Position numbers and translations under genes: made by a program. From positions 372,001 through 436,000 of the forward strand of contig NZ_JAJQJW010000002.1 in the NCBI RefSeq assembly GCF_022828255.1: a stretch of 64,000 nucleotides of DNA. Reading direction: 5' to 3'. The DNA is from Candidatus Nanosynbacter sp. TM7-075. Its GTDB lineage: Bacteria; Patescibacteriota; Saccharimonadia; Saccharimonadales; Saccharimonadaceae. How positions within the stretch are numbered: the first letter of the stretch is position 1; each line of letters begins with the position of its first letter. Positions 44,997 to 54,374 of this stretch are shown piece after piece. Under the pieces are notes generated by a model. That model did not search any database, had not been told where the DNA came from, and saw nothing but the letters and a program-made list of their open reading frames with translations.

Positions 44997-46498
44997 TTTT
45001 CGTATAGTCCAATAATCAAGTCGCCATCATGGAATTCTTGCTTTAATTGCCAATAGGGTGGAACTTGTTTTTTATATTCGTCATATGTTTTTTCGCGGAG
45101 AATAAGCCAGATTCTTGGAGATTTTACTGACTCTAAAGAGCTAATTTCTGGAGTATTCAATTTTTTAATTAATCCCCATTCGCCAACCCAGCCCAGCTCT
45201 TCTTTCGGCTTCAGAAGTATAATTTCTTTATTTGTGCGGTTGTAATAGGAAGTGTGAAAATAAGTGTAGATCTCGCCAGAAATAATGACATCACTACTCT
45301 GGATATTCCCATTTATATGATTCATGGCTGTGTTGGTGTTGTTCCAGGATGATTTCGCAATATTTTTACCGCCGATATGCCACATGTAATGACCGATAAA
45401 TAATGTCAGAACGATAGATATTCCAATAGACCACCATTTTTTATTAGAAAAAATAAGCCCAATGAATATTGCAATCAAGCCGTAAAACGCTGGCGCTGAA
45501 TAAGTGAAGTAGCGGTCTAAGTAAACTGGTCGACCCTGGCTAAGTATGTAAACGATGATCATCGGCAGCAGTAGCCAAATTGTTAAAATCCAAATTGCTG
45601 CTTGGTATTTTGGGTGTTTTTTGGCTAGGATGAATGAAGCTGCGACTATAATTGGCGGCAGCAGCAACCCAAAATAGCGGACAATTCTGTCGTCATAAGT
45701 TAAGAACATTGATAATGTTGTCGGGATGGTGAATTTGGTGACTTCAGGGATCCAGAAGCCGCCGCGTACTCGGCTGGTTTGGGAGATCATAACTGGTAAC
45801 CAGGGAAGGAATAGTAAAAAGCATGTTCCTGCGGCAAGCCAAACGTTTTTATCCTTAAATATATTTTTTATGGCAGTGCGATTTCCGTCAAGTTTTAGCC
45901 ATATATATGCGAAATGCGCGGGTAATATGAGCGCTAGAAAATACTGAGTATAAAGACCGAGCGCTACTAAAATTCCGTATAGCGCCCACCAGAACTTCTT
46001 ATTTTTGCGCTCGACTGCCACGACAAATGCGTATGTCATTGCTACAGCCAAAAATGCCGCCAGCGCATACATTCGGGCTTCGTCGCTATAGCGAATTAAG
46101 AACGGTCCTAGCGCTGCTAAAAAACTTCCAAATACAGCAATTCTTTTAGAGAAAAGTTTTTGGAGTAATAGAAATAATAGGGCAATCGTCAGAACTCCGC
46201 ACGTAATACTAAACCCTCTGAGCGAAGCTACGGAATTGCCGAAAATCGATTGCCAAACATGCATGATAACGTAATAAAGTGGCGGGTGAACATCCGTGGT
46301 TGTGATGGCGATAATTTCTCTGATCGGCTGCTGAATGATAGTCGCCGTATATCCTTCGTCATGCCAAATGTCGGCTTTTGTTAAATAGGTAAGTCGAACG
46401 TTGATGGCTAAAATTAAGATTGGAATTAGCCAAATCCAACCGGGCATTTTATGAAGAAATGCATATAGCTTTTTAAGATATATACGGATTTTTTTCAT
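44987..46498 (-). CDS. GT39-type membrane glycosyltransferase
   Basis: The 503-residue protein has about 11 membrane helices. The N-terminal pattern WHDEGY after the first helix, DVHPPLYY in the first loop and SDEARMYAL are those of ArnT/PMT-like (GT-C fold) glycosyltransferases that use polyprenyl-phosphate sugars. A hydrophilic C-terminal part (about 400-503) faces outside. It starts three bases after gatD ends and is probably the third gene of the murT-gatD operon. Acceptor unknown; a wall or surface glycan is likely. Confidence 0.85.
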   Translation of the reverse strand: MKKIRIYLKKLYAFLHKMPGWIWLIPILILAINVRLTYLTKADIWHDEGYTATIIQQPIREIIAITTTDVHPPLYYVIMHVWQSIFGNSVASLRGFSITCGVLTIALLFLLLQKLFSKRIAVFGSFLAALGPFLIRYSDEARMYALAAFLAVAMTYAFVVAVERKNKKFWWALYGILVALGLYTQYFLALILPAHFAYIWLKLDGNRTAIKNIFKDKNVWLAAGTCFLLFLPWLPVMISQTSRVRGGFWIPEVTKFTIPTTLSMFLTYDDRIVRYFGLLLPPIIVAASFILAKKHPKYQAAIWILTIWLLLPMIIVYILSQGRPVYLDRYFTYSAPAFYGLIAIFIGLIFSNKKWWSIGISIVLTLFIGHYMWHIGGKNIAKSSWNNTNTAMNHINGNIQSSDVIISGEIYTYFHTSYYNRTNKEIILLKPKEELGWVGEWGLIKKLNTPEISSLESVKSPRIWLILREKTYDEYKKQVPPYWQLKQEFHDGDLIIGLYENKK

Positions 46499-46501
46499 GG
46501 A

Positions 46502-47224
46502 TTATCTGGATAATTTTAACGCTATCTCTCTCGCTTTATTCGCTAAAGTATCGTCAATTTTTTCCAGCCCCGAATCTGCGCTTACGCCGCGTCGCTCTAG
46601 TGCTTCGCCAATAAGAAAATCTGCAATTTGCGGGTTTTTGGGCAAAATCGGGCCGTGCAGGTAAGTGGCAATGATATTGTTATAGCGAACACCTTCGTTT
46701 GCGTCAGTCATATTATTGCCGGCGCCTTTAATAACTTGCCCAAGAGGTTTGGTAGTCTTATCTAAGAAAGTTTGTCCGCTGTGATTTTCATAGCCAACGA
46801 TATCTCCAAATTCCTGACTTTTGATGACAATATTACCAATCATCCGCTCGTCGCCAGCAATTGTTTCAATCGGCAGAATGTTAGCGCCAACAATTTCCTC
46901 ACCCTTGAGTGTTCGGAAAAACCGACCAAATAATTGGTACATTCCGCAAATCATCAACATCGGTACACCGTCTTTTGCTAATTGTCGCAGTTCATCAGCT
47001 CGTGCCAGAAGGTCGTTTTGGATAATTGTCTGCCCAGAATCTTGTCCGCCGCCGCCAACAAAAATATCAATTTTAGAAAAATCCGTTGAATCACCTGGAT
47101 TGTGATCGATAATCTCAACATCGAAGCCGCGTCGCTCCAGTCGTTTTTTCAGGACTAGCGTGTTTCCCCAGTCGCCATAAAGATTCATATCTCGCGGATA
47201 AAGTTGCGCAATTGTTATTTTCAT
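46502..47224 (-). CDS. gatD: Lipid II isoglutaminyl synthase, glutaminase subunit GatD
   Basis: GatD releases ammonia from glutamine and passes it to MurT, which amidates the stem-peptide D-Glu of lipid II. The 240-residue protein has the CobB/CobQ-like fold with VGGGGQDSGQ, the nucleophile elbow MLMICGMYQLFG (Cys about 94) and the catalytic His in ATYLHGP. It starts on the last base of murT (TAATG) behind GGAGG. Confidence 0.93.
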   Translation of the reverse strand: MKITIAQLYPRDMNLYGDWGNTLVLKKRLERRGFDVEIIDHNPGDSTDFSKIDIFVGGGGQDSGQTIIQNDLLARADELRQLAKDGVPMLMICGMYQLFGRFFRTLKGEEIVGANILPIETIAGDERMIGNIVIKSQEFGDIVGYENHSGQTFLDKTTKPLGQVIKGAGNNMTDANEGVRYNNIIATYLHGPILPKNPQIADFLIGEALERRGVSADSGLEKIDDTLANKAREIALKLSR

Positions 47225-48486
47225 TATGATATTTCCTCCACGTCGGTTTTTTCGCTCAGCAAGCGACGAATTGCTGTCATGGCTGTGTAGCTACAAAAAA
47301 TCTGTTTTGGCTCATCGGGATTAGTATTAATGAAATCTTCCAGGGCTTTCGAAATATTGGTGTCAATTTTCCCAATTGGAATGTCGTCATATTGAAGTCG
47401 CAAAGCCATATCGTAAGCACGCGCACCGCTGATCATTGCTACGTTTTTTAATAGCGAAAAATCGACGTCCCAGAACCAACTTACATCTCGTCCGTCGGCG
47501 TAATTGTCATTAACGGCGATCATCGTAGCACTATTATTTTTGGCGAACGACAGAAGTGCCAACCGAAAGCCGCTCGGATTTTTCACCAAAATAAGCTCAA
47601 TTGGCGTGCCGTTTAAGTAAATCGTTTCGCCACGACCAAACGCCGGCTTTACGTTTTCCAGTGCAGATAAAATTGTATCGGTAATTTCCGGTCCCGCGAC
47701 TTGTCGAGCCAGGGCAACCGCCGCCGCCGCATTGAGAAGATTATAAACTCCAGTGAGTTGCAGATCTACGTCAATTTCTTTATTGTCAATTTGAAAAGTT
47801 GCCTGTTGAGCGTTAATTTTTTTCAATAAAACATCAGCCGCCACGCTTTGATTTGCGACTGCGGTGCCGTATTTTAGAGTGTCGTCTGTTGGCATCAATT
47901 GAAGTAATTCTCTGGTTGTGCCGAAGAAAACTTTTTTAGCCTGAATATGTTCGCTAATCTTAAAAATCCGTGGATCGTCGCGGTTGAGAACGACAGTGTC
48001 GTTGGTGGCTTCAGCTATTTTTTGAAGTAGTGCGGCTGTATTGTCGATTTCTCCAAATCTGTCCAATTGATCGCGCATAACATTCAGAAGTAGGGAAAAG
48101 CGTGGACGAACAATTTGCACGAACTTAACCGCCCAAGCCTCGTCCAGTTCCAGAACTGCAATGTCGGCGTCCAGCTTGCCGCGGATATTGACCTCATCGA
48201 GCAGCGCCGCTGCCACACCTCGGGAAAAATTGCTACCAGTGCGATTCGTGAAGACTTTCAGTCCGACTGATTCCAGCAACTCTACGACGATTTTTGTCGT
48301 CGTCGTTTTCCCATTCGTTCCGCTGATAATCACCACGCCTTGCGGCAAATCTGCCAGCGTTCTCTGAATAAATTTTGGGTCAATTTTTTCAATCACCAAA
48401 CCCGGCAAGGCCGAACCGCCGCCGCGTAATTTAGCGACTTTCTTGACGCTTTTGCCAATAATAGTACTAATCATCTGTCTTGCCAT
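47224..48486 (-). CDS. murT: Lipid II isoglutaminyl synthase, Mur-ligase subunit MurT
   Basis: MurT activates the D-glutamate of lipid II with ATP. The 420-residue product has the ligase P-loop ISGTNGKTTTTK, the NRTGSNFSRGVAAAL motif, VMRDQLDRFGE, LNRDDPR and NLLNAAAAVALA, and the C-terminal DUF1727 domain with DVSWFWDVDFSLL. The four-cysteine zinc ribbon that follows FFG in Firmicute MurT is absent; that stretch (about 200-235) has no cysteine. TATAAT ends seven bases before ATG. A divergent gene starts 44 bases away. Confidence 0.92.
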   Translation of the reverse strand: MARQMISTIIGKSVKKVAKLRGGGSALPGLVIEKIDPKFIQRTLADLPQGVVIISGTNGKTTTTKIVVELLESVGLKVFTNRTGSNFSRGVAAALLDEVNIRGKLDADIAVLELDEAWAVKFVQIVRPRFSLLLNVMRDQLDRFGEIDNTAALLQKIAEATNDTVVLNRDDPRIFKISEHIQAKKVFFGTTRELLQLMPTDDTLKYGTAVANQSVAADVLLKKINAQQATFQIDNKEIDVDLQLTGVYNLLNAAAAVALARQVAGPEITDTILSALENVKPAFGRGETIYLNGTPIELILVKNPSGFRLALLSFAKNNSATMIAVNDNYADGRDVSWFWDVDFSLLKNVAMISGARAYDMALRLQYDDIPIGKIDTNISKALEDFINTNPDEPKQIFCSYTAMTAIRRLLSEKTDVEEIS

Positions 48487-48530
48487 ATTGTCTATTATAC
48501 TCTGCCGGGCCGATGTGCTACAATATCAAT

Positions 48531-48911
48531 ATGTTTTTGGTGGGTATCTTTCAGTGGTGGTATGGCAATGGCTTGTTGCAATATATCCGACAAAGTTTTC
48601 TGGGGGTTTTACGAACCGCAGATTTTTTCTCAGTCGGGCTACTTTTGAAAACCTTATTCAATCCGTTTCGCCAGATTTCAGCCGCTCCGGTTGGTGGCGA
48701 CTTATCCGTGCAGCTATCTGCGTTTTTTGACAAAATGTTCTCGCGAGTAATTGGTGCGGTGGTGCGCTCGATGGTGATAATTATTGGGATATTGATGATA
48801 TTGCTACGATTTTTGTGGATGATTGTAGGAATTATTATGTGGCTGGCGCTGCCGCTGATGCCGTTTATCGGAATTATTTTATGGCAAATGGGAGTTTCTG
48901 TATGGAAATAG
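48531..48911 (+). CDS. Hydrophobic membrane protein before Clp-like ATPase
   Basis: The 126-residue protein has three or four hydrophobic segments (about 1-20, 30-45, 70-95 and 96-122) and no known motif. ATG 48531 is chosen because TACAAT (48519-48524) ends six bases before it. It overlaps the start of the AAA+ gene by ten bases and is probably a partner of that membrane-anchored ATPase. Confidence 0.65.
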   Translation: MFLVGIFQWWYGNGLLQYIRQSFLGVLRTADFFSVGLLLKTLFNPFRQISAAPVGGDLSVQLSAFFDKMFSRVIGAVVRSMVIIIGILMILLRFLWMIVGIIMWLALPLMPFIGIILWQMGVSVWK

Positions 48912-51352
48912 AGCCGAGATTTAATTACGACAGTTTGCGAGCTCAGAAAGCGCGATTCTCTGTAAGGTTTGGCAATGCTTGGCATATCGTGGCGATAGCC
49001 GTCGGCATTATGATGGTGTTACTTGGTTTGTGGTCGTTGATTGAACACGGGGCGATTGGCTGGCTATTATTTGGTCTGAGTGGTCCAATGATTATGGTGT
49101 CGATTTGGTGGGAAAAAGACCTTAAGACAGCGGAAATTAGTAAAAATCCTAAGACAATTGACGATGTGATGGCGGCGGACGTTTTGGGTAAATTGCCGCG
49201 CAGACCGACGCCGATTGATATTGCTGAGGCGATTACAGGTACGCGAGCCGGGCAATTTTTGGCAGTGCGACTGGGCTTGACGCCGAATTTCTTGCGCAAT
49301 ATTTCCGTCGACGATCCGGATCGAACGGAGCAGATTTGGAAAGCGGCGATTGAAATTTGGCAGAGCACGGAAAGTCCGAAGATTACTAGCGCGGTTTTGG
49401 CGGCGGCGATAGTAAAGCAATTGCCACAACACGATTCTTTGCTGGCGAATATGAAGATCGATTTTCATGATATCGAGGAGACTATTCGATGGTACGAGCG
49501 AATCAAGGCGCTGATTGATCAATATAAAGAGAAGCCGTTAAATACGGGCGGAATTGCTAGGGATTGGTCTTTTGGTTATACGCCACTGCTGAGTCGATTT
49601 GCTCAGAATATTAGCGTTAGTGTGTCTGGCGGCGCGTTTACAACTAAGTTAGCTGCGCACGAGGAGGCGCTGGGGCAGATGCTTAAAACGTTTAGTTCTG
49701 GCGGGCGGCAGAATATTACGCTGGTTGGTGCTGACGGTGCGGGAAAAAGTACTGTCGTGTCGGCGTTTGCGGAAATGTTGATTGACGGACATCGAGGCGT
49801 TCCTGGTTCGCTGATGTATCAGCAAGTTTTTATGCTTGATGCGTCGTCGTTGATTAGCGTAGCGTCGGGTCGCGGGGAGTTGGAAAACCTAGTCACGATG
49901 ATTTTGAATGAGGCTTTTTTGTCGAAAAACGTGATTTTATGTCTGGACAATGCGCAATTATTCTTCGAAGAAGGCGTCGGTTCGGTTGACCTGAGTAATG
50001 TGTTATTGCCAATTCTGGAGGCGGGCAGACTTAGGACAATTTTAACGATGGACGATCAGCGATTTTTGCAAATCTCCCAGACTAAGCCACAGCTTGCTCA
50101 CGCTTTGAATACAATTGCAATTCAGCCGTCAAATGAACCCGAAACTATGAAAATTATGCGCGATCAATTGGTTTTATTTGAGGCGCAACACAAAGTGACA
50201 TATATGTATCAGGCGTTGGCGGAGGCGTATCGTGTTGGCGATCGTTATGTTCAAGATTTGGTAATGCCAGGTAAGGCGTTGAAAATTTTGGAAGCAGCAG
50301 CAAGTTATGCGAGTGGCGGGCTAGTGACCGCGCAATCTGTGGATGATGCGATTGAGAAGACTCTTGGCATAAAAATTTCAGTAGCATCTTTGAACGACGA
50401 AAAGGAAAAATTGTTAAACTTGGAGTCATTAATTCATCAGCGAATGATCAATCAAACGCGAGCCGTGACGGTTGTTTCTGACGCTATTCGCCGCGCGCGC
50501 ACAGGTGTTAGAAATCAGAATCGACCGATTGGTGCGTTCCTGTTTCTTGGTCCGACTGGTGTTGGTAAAACGGAGCTTTCTAAAGCCTTGGCAGATGTTT
50601 ATTTTGGCGGTGAAGGCAATATGATTCGCTTGGATTTGAACGAATTTGTCAGGCCGGATGACGTGGCTAGGTTGATTGCGGATGGCGCGCGAGATCCAGG
50701 GAGTTTGACGGCTCAGGTTCAGAAGCGCCCGTTTTCTGTTGTGCTTTTGGATGAAATTGAAAAGGCTCATCCTCAGGTTTTGACGACACTTCTGCAGCTT
50801 TTGGATGAGGGAATATTGCGTGACGAAAATAACCGAGAAATTAGTTTTCGCGATACGATTGTGATTGCGACGTCGAATGCTGGCGCGGATAGAATTCGTG
50901 AATATATTGAGCGGGGCTATCAATTGGAGCAGTTCGAGCAGACGTTTATCAACGAGTTGATTAATGCCAATTTATTCCGCCCAGAATTCTTAAACCGTTT
51001 TGATGAAATTGTTCTGTTCCGTCCGCTAGGAAAAGAGGAATTGTTGCAGGTTGTTGATTTGATTTTGGCGGGAGTTAATAAGACTTTGGCGCCGCAAAAA
51101 ATTCAAGTTGCGGTCGAGGAAGAAGGTAAGAAATTGTTGGTCGAGGCTGGCTATGATCCAAGATTGGGAGCTCGTCCGATGCGCCGCGTCGTTCAGCGAG
51201 CTGTCGAGAATACTGTCGCCAAGCAAATGCTGGCGGGAACTGTCGCACCTGGCTCGACCACAATTATCACCGCTGATCAAATTCGCCAAATTTTAGGTTC
51301 ACAATCTGCACAAATGCCGTCAGGAATTCAGAACCCGCCACTGAATAGCTAG
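48902..51352 (+). CDS. Membrane-anchored ClpB/ClpC-like double AAA+ ATPase
   Basis: The 816-residue protein has two N-terminal membrane helices (about 28-48 and 54-76), a Clp-N-like helical region, and two AAA+ modules. D1 has Walker A GADGAGKST (about 280) but Walker B reads VILCLDNAQ, so the catalytic Glu is Asn. D2 is canonical: GPTGVGKTE, VVLLDEIEKAHPQV, TSNAGA and the D2-small domain YDPRLGARPMRR. ClpC-type middle domain is short and no IGF/VGF ClpP loop is seen. The start is ATG 48902, inside the previous gene. It is a membrane unfoldase or assembly ATPase; no peptidase is adjacent. Confidence 0.82.
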   Translation: MEIEPRFNYDSLRAQKARFSVRFGNAWHIVAIAVGIMMVLLGLWSLIEHGAIGWLLFGLSGPMIMVSIWWEKDLKTAEISKNPKTIDDVMAADVLGKLPRRPTPIDIAEAITGTRAGQFLAVRLGLTPNFLRNISVDDPDRTEQIWKAAIEIWQSTESPKITSAVLAAAIVKQLPQHDSLLANMKIDFHDIEETIRWYERIKALIDQYKEKPLNTGGIARDWSFGYTPLLSRFAQNISVSVSGGAFTTKLAAHEEALGQMLKTFSSGGRQNITLVGADGAGKSTVVSAFAEMLIDGHRGVPGSLMYQQVFMLDASSLISVASGRGELENLVTMILNEAFLSKNVILCLDNAQLFFEEGVGSVDLSNVLLPILEAGRLRTILTMDDQRFLQISQTKPQLAHALNTIAIQPSNEPETMKIMRDQLVLFEAQHKVTYMYQALAEAYRVGDRYVQDLVMPGKALKILEAAASYASGGLVTAQSVDDAIEKTLGIKISVASLNDEKEKLLNLESLIHQRMINQTRAVTVVSDAIRRARTGVRNQNRPIGAFLFLGPTGVGKTELSKALADVYFGGEGNMIRLDLNEFVRPDDVARLIADGARDPGSLTAQVQKRPFSVVLLDEIEKAHPQVLTTLLQLLDEGILRDENNREISFRDTIVIATSNAGADRIREYIERGYQLEQFEQTFINELINANLFRPEFLNRFDEIVLFRPLGKEELLQVVDLILAGVNKTLAPQKIQVAVEEEGKKLLVEAGYDPRLGARPMRRVVQRAVENTVAKQMLAGTVAPGSTTIITADQIRQILGSQSAQMPSGIQNPPLNS

Positions 51353-51390
51353 CTCAGCCGCTCGACTAGTGTTTTTATGATGTCATCATA

Positions 51391-51415
51391 AATAAAAACC
51401 CGTCATAATGACGAG
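51391..51415 (-). terminator. Terminator after tRNA-Arg(TCG)
   Basis: On the minus strand CTCGTCA-TTA-TGACGGG (one G-U) is followed by TTTTTATTT. Confidence 0.7.
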
Positions 51416-51421
51416 CTATTT

Positions 51422-51498
51422 TGGTACACCCGGCAAGATTCGAACTTGCGACCCCTTGGTTCGAAGCCAAGTACTCTAATCCGCTGAGCTACGGGTGC
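51422..51498 (-). tRNA. tRNA-Arg(TCG)
   Basis: Acceptor GCACCCG/CGGGTGT, anticodon loop CTTCGAA (TCG), discriminator A and encoded CCA on the minus strand. Confidence 0.95.
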
Positions 51499-51552
51499 GT
51501 ATGAAGTTATTATATCATAGATGACGGCCGAGTAAAATGATATACTATATGC

Positions 51553-52575
51553 ATGGACGTCATGACTAATATATCACTGAAACAATACACAACTATGAAA
51601 TTGGGAGGTGAGACTCGCTATATGGCGACGGCGGATTCTGCTGGTGATGTCGTGTCGCTATATCGTAATGCCCGAAAGGAAAATTTGCCGATTTTTGTGT
51701 TAGGTGGTGGCAGTAATGTGATTACGCATGACGAGGTTTTTGAAGGAATCGTACTGTTGAATAAGATTAAAGGTTTTGAGGTTATCTCTGAAACTGACGA
51801 AACAACTGATGTAAAAATTGGTGCGGGCGAAGTCTGGGATGAGGTTGTTGAGAAGGCTATTGGGCTTGGACTTCAGGGGATTGAAGCTATGTCGGGAATT
51901 CCTGGAACTGCTGGAGCTGCGCCAGTCCAGAACGTTGGGGCGTACGGTCAAGAAATTGCCGACACGTTGATTAGTCTGGAAGCTTATGATTCAAAAACCG
52001 ACACAATTGTAACTATTTCTGCTGACGAATGTGACTTTTCTTATCGAAACAGCATTTTTCGCGACAAAGAAAAAGGACGATATTGCATTCTGAATATTAC
52101 TTTGCGACTAAATAAATCAGAGCCGAAACCGCCGTATTACGCTTCTTTACAGAGATATATTGACGAGAATGATATTCGTGAGATCAATTTGTCAGTGATT
52201 CGCGTGGCAGTTCTTAATATTCGTTCGGAAAAATTGCCAGACCCAGCGGAATTGCCAAGTGCAGGTTCTTTCTTCAAAAATGCGCTGGTTGAAAAATGGA
52301 AATTGGAGGAATTGCAAAAAGAATATAGCGACATTCCAAATTATGCAATGTCTGACGGAAGATATAAAATCCCGACGGGTTGGTTGATAGATAAGGCTGG
52401 CTTAAGGGGTTATCGCAGTCACGGCATGCGAGTTTACGAAAAGAACGCGTTGGTGCTTGTGAACGATTCGGCAACGGGATATGATGACTTGGCGGCAATT
52501 CGCGAGGAAATTGTGCAAATTGTCTTTGACAAGTTCGGTATAAAAATTGAGCAAGAGCCGTTAGAACTTTCCTGA
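51553..52575 (+). CDS. murB: UDP-N-acetylenolpyruvoylglucosamine reductase
   Basis: MurB reduces the enolpyruvyl product of MurA to UDP-MurNAc with NADPH and FAD. The 340-residue protein has the FAD motif FVLGGGSNVITHD, GIEAMSGIPGTAGAAPVQNVGAYGQEI, the Arg of SYRNSIFRD and the catalytic Ser region PSAGSFFKNA. The length fits type I MurB. TATACT (51541-51546) ends six bases before ATG. Confidence 0.95.
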   Translation: MDVMTNISLKQYTTMKLGGETRYMATADSAGDVVSLYRNARKENLPIFVLGGGSNVITHDEVFEGIVLLNKIKGFEVISETDETTDVKIGAGEVWDEVVEKAIGLGLQGIEAMSGIPGTAGAAPVQNVGAYGQEIADTLISLEAYDSKTDTIVTISADECDFSYRNSIFRDKEKGRYCILNITLRLNKSEPKPPYYASLQRYIDENDIREINLSVIRVAVLNIRSEKLPDPAELPSAGSFFKNALVEKWKLEELQKEYSDIPNYAMSDGRYKIPTGWLIDKAGLRGYRSHGMRVYEKNALVLVNDSATGYDDLAAIREEIVQIVFDKFGIKIEQEPLELS

Positions 52576-52619
52576 TAATAAGCATATGCTTTTTTGTAGA
52601 TTTGCGCTACAATATTGAT

Positions 52620-53105
52620 ATGAATCGTGGGACGGGTGGCTATACGATAGTTGAGGTGGCAGTAGTTATTGTGGTTGTGTCGATTTTGGCTAGTATTGCG
52701 TTTGTTGGTGGCGGAAGATTTTTGAACTTGACTAGAGACCAGGAGCAAAAAGCTGATGTATCTGAGCTGTCCTTGAGGTTGGAACGATATTACAAATATA
52801 AAAATGTAAGCTCTATTGGACACGAATATCCTTCCTGTGCTGATCTTATTAAGAGTTTTTCGTCAATTGTAGGAAGTGATTCATTAAAAAAAGAAATGAT
52901 TAAATGTAGTCGTGGTGATTGGGCTGGCGGTAGTAACGGCGAATTGTTGTACGAGGCGGCAAACATAGACGATGGAGATTGTACGAAGCCGACTTCTGGT
53001 CCTATAACTGACGTGGCGGCGGTAACTTGCGTGAAATATAACATTATATATAAGGAATTTTCGACGGGGTCGGAAAAAAAGGTAAATAGTATATGGCGCG
53101 ATTAA
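52620..53105 (+). CDS. Minor pilin 1 (type IV pilin-like)
   Basis: The 161-residue product has a prepilin leader cleaved after Gly-Gly, then YTIVEVAVVIVVVSILASIAFV with Glu 5 kept; the first mature residue is Tyr rather than Phe. A globular domain with five cysteines follows. TACAAT (52608-52613) ends six bases before ATG 52620. It heads a four-gene overlapping pilin operon and overlaps the next gene by 13 bases. Confidence 0.85.
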   Translation: MNRGTGGYTIVEVAVVIVVVSILASIAFVGGGRFLNLTRDQEQKADVSELSLRLERYYKYKNVSSIGHEYPSCADLIKSFSSIVGSDSLKKEMIKCSRGDWAGGSNGELLYEAANIDDGDCTKPTSGPITDVAAVTCVKYNIIYKEFSTGSEKKVNSIWRD

Positions 53106-53542
53106 CAGGAAAAAGCGATGGATTTACTATTGTCGAAGTTGCGGTTACTCTGGTTGTTATTGGTATTTTCATGGTTGTTATATTAAGTATGCAAGCGCAG
53201 GTCAGTCAGATATCGGTTTTAAGTGCTCAGCATAATAAAGCAAGTCTTCTGGCGTATAATAATATGCGTCGTTACGCGAATGATTCCGCTCCGTCGTGGT
53301 TTAAATGTAACACGGCGTCGTCGAATACTAGGTATGAAGTTACGAGAACTACTGGTAATGTCGATGGGCTGCCTGGAATGGTTAGGCAGCAAGTATATGC
53401 ATCAGCGCCATACGGATGTAAGAGTGGAACAGTTAGCCTGGGGATGCCGATCAAAGTGGAATCTATCGTAGAATATGGATTGCCAAGCTCTGGCATAGGT
53501 AGTGGAAAGAAGGTGGTACATGCGACGTATGTGGCGTTCTAA
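53093..53542 (+). CDS. Minor pilin 2 (type IV pilin-like)
   Basis: The 149-residue product has the leader MARLTGKSDG and mature start FTIVEVAVTLVVIGIFMVVILS with Glu 5, then a helical stalk and a small domain with two cysteines (about 72 and 110). It starts inside the previous gene and overlaps the next start by 23 bases, so synthesis of the set is coupled. Confidence 0.85.
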   Translation: MARLTGKSDGFTIVEVAVTLVVIGIFMVVILSMQAQVSQISVLSAQHNKASLLAYNNMRRYANDSAPSWFKCNTASSNTRYEVTRTTGNVDGLPGMVRQQVYASAPYGCKSGTVSLGMPIKVESIVEYGLPSSGIGSGKKVVHATYVAF

Positions 53543-54374
53543 TGAGGGGGGTTTTACCGTAGTTGAATTGGCAATGGTGATGGTCATCATTGCAATGGTT
53601 GTCGGCGTGTTTAGCCAGATGTTAATTTCAGCAAATCAAAGCGCATCTATCAGCAAGGCAAAAGTCGAGATTAGTCGAAATATGCACAATTCCATGGATG
53701 CAATTGAAACTGACGTGCGCCAAGCCTCGCGCTTTAAGGTGAGTAGTTATGATGGGGAGGATACGTTTGCTACTGATAAAAATTTCCCTAGTGCGGTGCC
53801 TAGAGAGTGGGGATATAGGAGTAATCCATATTCAAGTAGTGCCGTTACTGATCCTGAAAAGAACTCACTTATATTGCTCCAATATGCTACAAATATGGGG
53901 CGAGGCGCCGATTCTAGAGAGATTGTATATCTAAGAACTCCAAAGTTTGACTGTAATGCAAATAAGACTCAGCAGCCGAAGTATAAAAAAATAGTCATAT
54001 ATTTTTTGAAGAATGGAGAGTTGCATCGACGGACTATCTATAATGATTTAGTTGATTTCTCCAGTTATCCTCCAGCGCCATATTCAGGGTCTGCCGCGGG
54101 TTACTTTTGTATGAATGTTACGGATGCTGATAAGTTTAAAGATCGAGCTATGAAGCTTCGTGAAGATTCGATTTTAGCGACTGGAGTTTCGGAATTTAAG
54201 ATTAATTACTATGACGGAAAAACGCTGATAAGCAAAAATAGCGACGCTCCAGATAGCGATAAGAAAGCTCTTGATGGCGCGGATAATGTAGAGGTTACTT
54301 TAACAATACAATCACCAAGTAAACAAGTTTCCGATTCTCAAACATTAATGATACGAAAGATAAATAACTTATGA
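53520..54374 (+). CDS. Minor pilin 3 (PilW/PilJ-like)
   Basis: The 284-residue product starts at ATG 53520, behind AAGAAGGTGG. Leader MRRMWRSNEGG is followed by FTVVELAMVMVIIAMVVGVFSQM (Glu 5) and a larger domain of about 250 residues with beta structure, a size that fits PilW/GspJ-type pilins at the pilus tip. The stop overlaps the next ATG. Confidence 0.82.
   Translation: MRRMWRSNEGGFTVVELAMVMVIIAMVVGVFSQMLISANQSASISKAKVEISRNMHNSMDAIETDVRQASRFKVSSYDGEDTFATDKNFPSAVPREWGYRSNPYSSSAVTDPEKNSLILLQYATNMGRGADSREIVYLRTPKFDCNANKTQQPKYKKIVIYFLKNGELHRRTIYNDLVDFSSYPPAPYSGSAAGYFCMNVTDADKFKDRAMKLREDSILATGVSEFKINYYDGKTLISKNSDAPDSDKKALDGADNVEVTLTIQSPSKQVSDSQTLMIRKINNL

Noticed and set aside
50429..50923. 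164-codon minus-strand ORF
   Set aside because: It is the shadow of the D2 AAA+ domain of the Clp-like gene; no SD and no motif.
51371..51391. Palindrome ATGATGTCATCAT after the Clp-like gene
   Set aside because: It lies between the Clp-like gene and the tRNA-Arg terminator; a short perfect palindrome without a nearby regulator or T run is not enough for an operator or terminator call.
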